Assembly: GCA_020431825.1 (NCBI GenBank) | Contig: JAGQHN010000007.1 | Span: forward strand, 27,329 to 74,952 | Direction of reading: 5' to 3' | Source of the DNA: Trueperaceae bacterium | Lineage (GTDB): Bacteria; Deinococcota; Deinococci; Deinococcales; Trueperaceae | DNA length: 47,624 bases | In this document: positions 41,932 through 47,624 of the stretch, piece after piece | Position numbering within the stretch: the first letter of the stretch is position 1 | Layout of the letters: each line of letters starts with the position of its first letter | Notes under the pieces: generated by a model | Seen by the model: only the letters and a program-made list of their open reading frames with translations | Databases searched by the model: none | Told to the model about the DNA's origin: nothing | Made by a program: the position numbers and the translations under genes

Positions 41932-42062
41932 GACCTTTCAGCAACGCGAAGGTTGCTCCAGGTCTTGCCTTATTTACTCGCTACCGGATGCTCCTTAAGC
42001 ACCGTCTTGACGATAACGAATTCCCAGCTTTGAGGGCTTTTGGGCGGCTACTCCCCTGTATC
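41932..42062 (-). promoter_or_regulatory. yybP-ykoY manganese riboswitch
   Basis: Read on the minus strand, the leader has the aptamer hallmarks in order: AGGGGAGTAGC (42046-42057), ATCGTCA (42008-42014) followed by a CCGG helix, and GGCAAGACCTG (41959-41969). CAGG and CCTG at its two ends form P1. The expression platform can form GACCT-GG-AGCAAC-loop-GTTGCT-GAA-AGGTC, whose last strand covers the AAAGG ribosome site. P1 and this hairpin compete for the same GACCT, as expected for a translational ON switch when Mn2+ is bound. Confidence 0.85.
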
Positions 42063-42099
42063 TCACTATTTAGGCAGAATTAGGTGAGAAGAACATGAA

Positions 42100-42171
42100 A
42101 ACCTGGCTATCACATGAACGGTGTAGCAGATTTTGGTATCCGCTTAGATGAATGCTCATGTTGCCCAGGTT
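42100..42171 (-). terminator. Long bipartite stem, probable terminator region of glgX
   Basis: AACCTGG...ACATGA (42100-42117) pairs with TCATGT...CCAGGTT (42156-42171), leaving a ~38-nt apical loop. On the minus strand it lies 35 bp after the glgX stop and ends in TTTTC. It may end glgX transcripts before the riboswitch. Confidence 0.4.
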
Positions 42172-42206
42172 TGTCCTTCTTGATAGACACAAAATCGGAC
42201 ACCTTC

Positions 42207-44366
42207 TCAAATGCCTTTAAGGACAATAACAGTGTGGGGCTCGAGCTTTAATTTATCGCCGGGCTGAAACTGTTGGGCCTTATAGGGGTCCTGGGGGTGG
42301 GAACTAAACTCCCAGAACCAGCTCGAGCTGTCAGCTGCTTTAGGCAGGACAAACTGCTTTTTACTATGTTTGTTAAAGATGAGTAAGAAAGTATCATCCC
42401 CCTGAATTTCACCGTGGATGTCGGTTTCATAAAAGGCCGCGCCACATAAGAGCATGCCCAGAGTACTAAGTTCGGGATTGGTCCAGTCATCCTGCTTCAT
42501 TTCATGCCCTAAAGGGTGCCACCAGCTTACATCTTTGCAGACATTGTTACCCAGTAAACCTGTTAAGAAAGTGCGCCTGCGAAAAATGGGATGGGCCTTG
42601 CGAAAGGCGATCAGCTTCTTGCTAAAGTCAAGGAGAGATGCCTGCTCTGGGCTGAGCTGCCAGTCGTACCAGTTCAGGCCATTGTCCTGGGCATAGGCAT
42701 TGTTATTACCCTTTTGACTGCGACCAAACTCGTCACCACCTAAGAGCATCGGTACGCCCTGAGATAACAAGAGGGTGCTGAGAAAGCTGCGTATCTGGGT
42801 TTCACGCTTTGCTAAGACCTCTGCTTTTTTGGTTTTGCCCTCTACCCCAAAATTCATACTTTGATTATGATTGTCGCCATCCCGGTTGTTTTCACCGTTG
42901 GCGTGGTTGTGCTTTTGCTCATAGCTCACCAAGTCATTTAGAGTATAGCCATCATGTGCGGTGATGAAATTGATGGAGGCATGAGGCTTTCGGCTCTGAT
43001 AGGCATACATGTCGCTGCTGCCCGATAGGCGAGTTGCCAGTTCGCCAATTTTCCCCGGATAGCCACGCCAGAAACCGCGCACACTGTCTCGGTAACGACC
43101 GTTCCACTCGGCCCAGTGCCAGGGGAAATTCCCTACCTGATAGCCACCCTGACCGACATCCCAGGGTTCTGCGATGAGCTTGACTCGAGCCAAAATCGGG
43201 TCTTGTTGAATGATCTTAAAAAAGGCCGAGAGCATATTGACATCGTAAAATTCTCTGGCTAAGGCTGAGGCCAGATCAAAGCGAAAACCATCAACGTGCA
43301 TTTCCTCTACCCAGTAACGCAGGCTGTCCATAATGAGCTGCAAAACGTAAGGATTACCGGGATCAAGGGTATTGCCAGTGCCGGTATAGTCCATATAAAA
43401 ACGGCTATCTGCCGGGTTTAGTTTGTAGTAAGAGCGGTTATCAATCCCTTTAAAGGACAGGGTTGGCCCCAGATGATTGCCTTCGCCTGTGTGGTTATAG
43501 ACGACATCTATAATGACCTCTAAGCCTGCCTTATGAAGCTGCTTGACCATTTCTTTAAATTCAAAAACAGCATTTAAGGGACCAGAGGCAGCGTAACCGG
43601 GTTCGGGAGCAAAATAAGACAGGCTGTTGTAGCCCCAGTAATTCGTCAGGTTGCGGTTGATCAGATGCAGGTCATTCACCTTGGCATGAATGGGCAATAG
43701 CTGTACGGAAGTGATGCCTAGCGAACGTAAGTAGTCGATAATGGGCTGAGAAGCCAGACCCAGGTAGGTGCCACGTAACTCGAGGGGTACCTCAGGATGA
43801 TTGATGCTGATGCCTTTGACATGGGTTTCATAAATGATGGTGTCACGCCAGGGAATATCCAGGAGCTTGTCCCCTTCCCAGTCAAAATCATCACTGGTGA
43901 CAGCCCCGAGGGGGGCACAGGCAGCATTATTGCTGAGGCTGGCAACACGGTCATCTGTGCCATGGGTAAGGTCATAGCCAAAAAGATCATTGTGCCAGGT
44001 GAGGGGGCGACCAATGGTTTTGGCATAGGGATCAAGCAAGACCTTGTTTGGGTTAAAGCGGTGGCCCTCTGCCGGGTCATAGGGTCCATGGACACGGTAG
44101 GCGTAAAGTTGCCCTGGTTTGAGTCCTTCGATATAGCCGTGCCAGACGGGACCGCTTTTGTCGGGTAGCTCGAGTACATACTCAGCTCTTGGTTCTTCTG
44201 GCGAGGCAAATAAGAGCAGCTCAATTTTCCAGGCATGCTGGGAGTAAATAGCAAAATTAACCCCTTTGCCATCAAAGTGGCTGCCCAGTGGGTAGGGAAG
44301 ACCGGGCCAGATTTCTATGCTGTGGCTGAGTTGTGGACTTGAAGAAGGCTCGAGCGTAGAAGGCAT
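42207..44366 (-). CDS. glgX: Glycogen debranching enzyme (isoamylase type)
   Basis: The 719-residue protein has the N-terminal CBM48 (about 20-120; [18 protein letters not shown]) and a GH13 barrel with VYNHTGEG, the nucleophile Asp in [13 protein letters not shown], the acid Glu in [16 protein letters not shown] and the third Asp in [18 protein letters not shown]-terminal beta domain follows. It cleaves alpha-1,6 branches of glycogen or limit dextrins in the cytoplasm. A TAAACT box lies 7 nt before the ATG (leaderless), so it can be transcribed apart from the upstream sialidase-fold gene. No other glg gene is present here. Confidence 0.95.
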   Translation of the reverse strand: MPSTLEPSSSPQLSHSIEIWPGLPYPLGSHFDGKGVNFAIYSQHAWKIELLLFASPEEPRAEYVLELPDKSGPVWHGYIEGLKPGQLYAYRVHGPYDPAEGHRFNPNKVLLDPYAKTIGRPLTWHNDLFGYDLTHGTDDRVASLSNNAACAPLGAVTSDDFDWEGDKLLDIPWRDTIIYETHVKGISINHPEVPLELRGTYLGLASQPIIDYLRSLGITSVQLLPIHAKVNDLHLINRNLTNYWGYNSLSYFAPEPGYAASGPLNAVFEFKEMVKQLHKAGLEVIIDVVYNHTGEGNHLGPTLSFKGIDNRSYYKLNPADSRFYMDYTGTGNTLDPGNPYVLQLIMDSLRYWVEEMHVDGFRFDLASALAREFYDVNMLSAFFKIIQQDPILARVKLIAEPWDVGQGGYQVGNFPWHWAEWNGRYRDSVRGFWRGYPGKIGELATRLSGSSDMYAYQSRKPHASINFITAHDGYTLNDLVSYEQKHNHANGENNRDGDNHNQSMNFGVEGKTKKAEVLAKRETQIRSFLSTLLLSQGVPMLLGGDEFGRSQKGNNNAYAQDNGLNWYDWQLSPEQASLLDFSKKLIAFRKAHPIFRRRTFLTGLLGNNVCKDVSWWHPLGHEMKQDDWTNPELSTLGMLLCGAAFYETDIHGEIQGDDTFLLIFNKHSKKQFVLPKAADSSSWFWEFSSHPQDPYKAQQFQPGDKLKLEPHTVIVLKGI

Positions 44367-44373
44367 CGCTGCT

Positions 44374-44379
44374 AGTTTA
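44374..44379 (-). promoter_or_regulatory. -10 box TAAACT, leaderless start of glgX
   Basis: TAAACT, AGCAGCG (7 nt), ATG at 44366 on the minus strand. Confidence 0.5.
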
Positions 44380-44414
44380 ACGCACTTTCTGGCATTAAAA
44401 AGTACTGGATTAAA

Positions 44415-45512
44415 TCAAGGTGTCCAGCGGCTTGCCTCAATAAAGCGTTCACCGTGGGCGGCGTCATTAAAGTAGTAGACCACAACCACGGTTCCATCTG
44501 CCAAAACGACAGCCCTTGGGTAGCCAATATCATGATTGCCACCCCTATTTTCGCGAATACAATGTTCATCTTGCCAGGTTTGTCCGTTGTCATCACTCAA
44601 GCGGGCAGCCATGGTCCGATTATCTCGGTTGCCGTAAACCAGGAGCAGACGTTCATCTGCCAATTGACAAAGTGCGCCAGGGTTGCCGTTATGACCCTCA
44701 AACTGTACAGGACGCTTGAGATAGGTCCAGCTTTGGGCCGTGTCATCAGAGGTGTATAGGTCTATCCAGTTGCGATTATTGCCCTTTTCATCTTTTTGAC
44801 GACAGCGCAGGGCAGTGACCAGACGACCGTTTGCTAACTTTAAGCTCGAGGGCATAATCTTAAAGTCAAGTGGTTCTTTGGGTTCTCCACCAATTTCTGA
44901 GACCAAAGTAAAGGATTTACCCCCATCCTGGGTAAGAACGCAAATAACTTTGCCCTCAGTACCGTTGGCTTTATTGGCTGTCAGGAAGAATAAACAAGAA
45001 TGATCATTTTCAACCAGATAGTCAGTGCGGGCAGCTATGGCGGTCTGCCCGAACATCGGAAACTTGAAGGGCCCTTGCCAGGTTTTACACCTGTCATAAG
45101 AGACATAGAAAAGGGACCGTGCTCTTTCGTCAAGTCCAGTTCGGGCACACATAAGCGCAAAGTCTGGATGCTTAAATCTGATGGCTTCAGAAACCGGCAT
45201 GGTAATGTCGTTTTGCTCGAGTGCCTGCCCAATTCCTAACTCAAAGTGCATATGCTCGTCGGCAGAAAGTCCGCGCTGACCTGGCGTCTTACCCGCAAAG
45301 TCTTCAAGACTCCAGCTTAAGCCTCCGTCTAAACTCCGGGCCTGTATATTCCTGAAGGGTCTGGATTTGTCTCGAGCATGAAATCCGCCATTAGCATTGT
45401 GATAGCCGACGGTAAAGCCAACCACAATTTCATTATTCCAGTGCCAGATGCCGTAATTAGCAGGCCAACCTGCGTACCGTCCGGGTTCCCTATAAATTAT
45501 TATATGTTCCAT
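44415..45512 (-). CDS. BNR/sialidase-fold protein
   Basis: The 365-residue protein is a six-bladed propeller with Asp boxes (S-x-D-x-G-x-S/T-W): SLDGGLSWSLED (about 60), a degenerate SDDTAQSWTYL and SDDNGQTWQDE (about 315). It has no signal peptide and no secretion signal, so it is intracellular. Sialidase catalytic residues (Arg triad, Tyr/Glu) cannot be confirmed by eye, so it may be an exo-glycosidase or a glycan-binding relative. AAGGAAAAA precedes the ATG. The gene ends 49 bp before glgX on the same strand. Confidence 0.72.
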   Translation of the reverse strand: MEHIIIYREPGRYAGWPANYGIWHWNNEIVVGFTVGYHNANGGFHARDKSRPFRNIQARSLDGGLSWSLEDFAGKTPGQRGLSADEHMHFELGIGQALEQNDITMPVSEAIRFKHPDFALMCARTGLDERARSLFYVSYDRCKTWQGPFKFPMFGQTAIAARTDYLVENDHSCLFFLTANKANGTEGKVICVLTQDGGKSFTLVSEIGGEPKEPLDFKIMPSSLKLANGRLVTALRCRQKDEKGNNRNWIDLYTSDDTAQSWTYLKRPVQFEGHNGNPGALCQLADERLLLVYGNRDNRTMAARLSDDNGQTWQDEHCIRENRGGNHDIGYPRAVVLADGTVVVVYYFNDAAHGERFIEASRWTP

Positions 45513-45653
45513 TTTTCCTTCTAAACAGGGGTTTGAATAAGTCAGGCTTAGAGTTTATCCCGTTACTACCTTTTATGCCTCTTGAGGTGATAAAGCAGTT
45601 GTCAGATCTAGCGAAGAATAAGCAATGTTGAAGAATTTGGGAATGATTTTGCC

Positions 45654-45683
45654 TTGCCTTTGCCTTAACTCTGATACCATAAT
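45654..45683 (+). promoter_or_regulatory. Candidate promoter of the LDH2-type dehydrogenase gene
   Basis: TTGCCT (45654-45659), 18-nt spacer, CATAAT (45678-45683), then AAGGA at 45696-45700 before ATG 45708. This gene uses a conventional leader, unlike the leaderless neighbours. Confidence 0.45.
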
Positions 45684-45707
45684 TCAACATTATTCTAAGG
45701 ACTAACT

Positions 45708-46778
45708 ATGATTATAACTGAGGCAAAGTTGCGGCAAGTCGTCACCAGGATGTTAGGGCGAGCAGGTAGTTCGGCGTATGAAGCTGAAGTGGTGACGGAC
45801 CACTTGGTTCGGGCAAACTTAACTGGGCATGATAGTCATGGTGTTGGCATGCTTCCGACCTACATGCGAAACTTGAACAAAGGCATTTTAAAACCCAATC
45901 AGCACCCTGAACTGGCTAAAGATAGCGGCAACATCATGATGTATGACGGTTTAGAAGGCTACGGTCAGGTACAGGCTAAAGAGGCTATGGCGGGGGCGAT
46001 TGCCAGAGCCAAAGAAAGCAATCTGGTGCTTATGACTCTTAGAAACTCACATCATATTGGGCGTATAGGTACCTACGGTGAAATGGCAATTGAGGCAGGG
46101 CTCATTTCTATTCATTTTGTTAATGTTGTTGATCACGGCCCGACGGTCGCGCCTTACGGTGGTACTCAGGCGCGTTTTGTTACCAATCCAGTTTGTATTG
46201 CCATTCCAGGAACCTCGCAAACCAAAGCAATTTTACTGGACATGGCCACGAGTAAGATTGCTCTGGGCAAGGCTCGAGTCGCTAAAAATAAAGGCGTGCC
46301 TGTGCCAGACAATTCTGTCATTGACGCTGAGGGCTTGCCGACCAATAACCCTAATGTTTTGTTTGAAGAGCCACAAGGCTCTCTTTTACCCTTTGGAGAT
46401 TACAAGGGTACCGGGCTTGCGCTGGTTTGTGAAATCCTGGCGGGCGCGCTCTCCGGTGGTGGGACCATACAACCGGGTAACAAGCGGCGCGGCGGTACAA
46501 CCAATAATATGTTCACGGTTATTGTCAAACCTGATGCACTGGTGGATTACAGCTATCTGAATTATGAAATTGACGAACTTGTTCGCTATGTAAAAGATAC
46601 TCCAGCGCAACTGGAGACGGGTCCAGTTAGAATTGCCGGTGAGCCAGAGAGACTAGCCTTTGCTGAGCGTAGTCAGGCTGGTATTAGCCTCGAGCAAAGT
46701 ACCTGGGAGCAAATCATTGAGGCTGCACAGAGCATTGGCTTTGCAGCCAGCGAAATTGAGCAAATACTCGCCCCTTAG
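45708..46778 (+). CDS. LDH2/malate dehydrogenase-family oxidoreductase
   Basis: The 356-residue protein belongs to the Ldh_2 family (YlbC/AllD/ComC type): an early SHGVGMLPTYM segment, SHHIGRIGTYGEMA with conserved His, then FVTNPVCIAIPG and SKIALGKARVAKNKGVPVP. These NAD(P)-dependent enzymes reduce 2-oxo acids such as malate, L-sulfolactate, ureidoglycolate or proline-related compounds; the exact substrate is unclear. An AAGGA ribosome site supports the ATG. It lies 5 bp before the TlpA-like gene and is likely co-transcribed. Confidence 0.87.
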   Translation: MIITEAKLRQVVTRMLGRAGSSAYEAEVVTDHLVRANLTGHDSHGVGMLPTYMRNLNKGILKPNQHPELAKDSGNIMMYDGLEGYGQVQAKEAMAGAIARAKESNLVLMTLRNSHHIGRIGTYGEMAIEAGLISIHFVNVVDHGPTVAPYGGTQARFVTNPVCIAIPGTSQTKAILLDMATSKIALGKARVAKNKGVPVPDNSVIDAEGLPTNNPNVLFEEPQGSLLPFGDYKGTGLALVCEILAGALSGGGTIQPGNKRRGGTTNNMFTVIVKPDALVDYSYLNYEIDELVRYVKDTPAQLETGPVRIAGEPERLAFAERSQAGISLEQSTWEQIIEAAQSIGFAASEIEQILAP

Positions 46779-46783
46779 TCACT

Positions 46784-47578
46784 ATGGACGCTATCAGCCT
46801 TGGCCCTGTGGTTTTATCTTTTGAGCGCTTTGTTGCCCTTTTGAGTTTGGCGAGTCTTGTTCTAAGCGCTGAGCTTATGGCTCGTAAGAGCGATAAACGC
46901 TTAAGTCAGTGGGCAAGTAATGTCGTTATATGGGGTTTGCTGGGGGCGCGTCTGGGCTTTGTGGTATTGCATTTAGCTGCCTATTTGCAAGCTCCTTTAA
47001 GCATTTTTTATATCTGGCAGGGTGGCTTTTCGGTTATCTCAGGTATCCTTGCTGGACTGATTTATACTGCCTGGTTTTATCGGAAAAACATAAGAGATGC
47101 CAGGTGGGTCGTGGTTCCAGGTCTTGCTGCCTTTGCCATGTGGATGCTACTTAGTGGTTTTGCCACTATACGAACCCCTGCGGTAACTTCGTTGCCCGAT
47201 CTAAGCCTGGAACTGCTAAATGGTGAAAGCCTCGAGCTTGCTTCCTTAAAGGGGCAGCCTGTTGTTATAAATATCTGGGCAACCTGGTGTGGACCCTGTC
47301 AAAGAGAATTGCCTATGTTAGTGCAGGCGGATAGTGACTATGACAGGGTTGCCTTTGTCTTTCTTGATCAGCGAGAGTCGGCGGAAACGGTCGGGGCCTA
47401 TCTGGCAAAGAAAGGGCTCGAGCCTCGCTATGCTGCTCTTGACCGCTCGGGCGCAGCTGGTGATTTGTTTAGAGTGGTAGGTACACCCACCACACTATTT
47501 TTTAATCCTGCAGGAGAACTGACCAAGCGGCATGTTGGAGAGATTTCAAGGGCTGCGCTGGATGATGCTTTGAGGTAG
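46784..47578 (+). CDS. Fusion of Lgt-like membrane domain and TlpA thioredoxin
   Basis: The 264-residue protein has three to four TM helices (about 10-140) whose GARLGFVVLHLAAYLQAPLS and IWQGGFSVISG segments resemble part of the prolipoprotein diacylglyceryl transferase Lgt, but the region is short and the conserved HGG of Lgt reads VIS. A TlpA/ResA-type thioredoxin domain follows (about 140-264) with INIWATWCGPCQREL, redox Cys pair CGPC near 164-167, and the cis-Pro in VGTPTTLF. It would reduce disulfides on the outer face of the membrane, for example in cytochrome or envelope protein maturation. Acyl-transfer activity is unlikely because the catalytic His is missing. Confidence 0.85.
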   Translation: MDAISLGPVVLSFERFVALLSLASLVLSAELMARKSDKRLSQWASNVVIWGLLGARLGFVVLHLAAYLQAPLSIFYIWQGGFSVISGILAGLIYTAWFYRKNIRDARWVVVPGLAAFAMWMLLSGFATIRTPAVTSLPDLSLELLNGESLELASLKGQPVVINIWATWCGPCQRELPMLVQADSDYDRVAFVFLDQRESAETVGAYLAKKGLEPRYAALDRSGAAGDLFRVVGTPTTLFFNPAGELTKRHVGEISRAALDDALR

Positions 47579-47624
47579 AGAAAAGTGGAAAGTGCTTAGT
47601 GAAAAATTGTTAGATCGCGGCTTA
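47579..47624. other. End of window, no gene visible
   Basis: 46 bp with GTGGAAAGTG, similar to the GGAAAGT repeats at 40111-40139. Nothing else can be supported. Confidence 0.4.

Larger units (their letters stand above)
1..47624. repeat. Dispersed palindromic hexamer CTCGAG (HIP1-like)
   Basis: CTCGAG occurs roughly 97 times across the window (hand count), against about 12 expected for any hexamer in 47.6 kb of near-balanced composition. Single-base variants CTCGAA/C/T together number only about 16. Copies lie in genes on both strands, in all frames (often Leu-Glu as CTC GAG, also as Ser-Ser, Thr-Arg or Ala-Arg contexts) and in some intergenic DNA. Spacing averages about 490 bp. The longest copy-poor stretches are 31-2098, 4776-5882, 6676-7882 and 31256-33092. 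Known analogue: HIP1 of cyanobacteria. No methylase gene for it is in the window. Confidence 0.9.

Noticed and set aside
43718..44275. 185-codon minus-strand frame within glgX
   Set aside because: It lies in another frame of the debranching enzyme with conserved CBM48 and GH13 motifs; its composition is Met/Pro/Ser-rich and not protein-like.
1..47624. CTCGAG copies as XhoI cloning or adapter artefacts
   Set aside because: They occur in frame inside conserved motifs of many genes at irregular spacing, with no repeated flanking sequence.

Overview
This is a 47.6-kb stretch of chromosome from a free-living bacterium, probably a relatively low-GC member of the Deinococcota (inference). Three things point there. 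Many genes have a TANNNT -10 box placed 6-7 nt before the start codon, which is the leaderless-promoter arrangement known from Deinococcus. The gene families (OmpR/histidine kinase pair, LuxS, M29 aminopeptidase, MinD/MinE, long-form HPF) suit that group. No phage, insertion sequence, CRISPR array, rRNA or tRNA was seen. The most striking sequence-wide feature is the palindrome CTCGAG, present about 97 times by eye where about 12 are expected, both inside genes (mostly as Leu-Glu codons) and between them. It behaves like the cyanobacterial HIP1 element.

Layout. 1-6.8 kb (+): a carbohydrate or esterified-substrate cluster with ATGA-coupled genes (tail of an upstream gene, hexapeptide acetyltransferase, type-B carboxylesterase, alpha-L-rhamnosidase-like enzyme), then an EamA transporter and a Gfo/Idh/MocA oxidoreductase that share one frame across a single amber stop. 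6.9-9.0 kb (-): an AT-rich secreted orphan protein, an M29 aminopeptidase and a 58-residue membrane protein. 9.1-14.3 kb: purM (+), then on the minus strand an SPFH protein, a sensor kinase/response regulator pair and luxS. 14.5-22.4 kb (+): NYN-domain protein, then an AsnC/Lrp regulator with a peptide ABC transporter (binding protein and two permeases, no ATPase), a protein with a possible class-II-aaRS-like core, and a membrane protein carrying an aminopropyltransferase-like domain.

22.6-31 kb: a modular lipoprotein with duplicated modules and a PL9-like beta-helix (+), an MFS transporter and a DinB-like protein (-), then a vWA-PP2C-kinase triad (TerY-P type, +). 31-35.3 kb: amt-PII nitrogen module with an elaborate leader, an APH-like kinase, rhomboid protease (+) and hibernation factor (-). 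35.4-36.6 kb: HxlR regulator and a frameshifted LysE exporter gene with a tandem-repeat operator candidate between them. 36.7-40 kb (-): pseudo-receiver coiled-coil protein, minE, minD, and a sulfite-oxidase-fold molybdoprotein. 40.2-47.6 kb: TrmJ-like methyltransferase (+), a CaCA antiporter preceded by a clear yybP-ykoY manganese riboswitch (-), glycogen debranching enzyme and a BNR/sialidase-fold protein (-), an LDH2-type dehydrogenase and an Lgt-like/TlpA fusion (+).

The best candidates for a closer look are the CTCGAG system, the Mn riboswitch-CaCA antiporter pair with a visible switching hairpin, the stand-alone TerY-P triad, the pseudo-receiver beside MinDE, a PII protein with Phe in place of Tyr51, and the aaRS-like/aminopropyltransferase-like genes attached to the peptide transporter operon. 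Counts and alignments here were made by eye.
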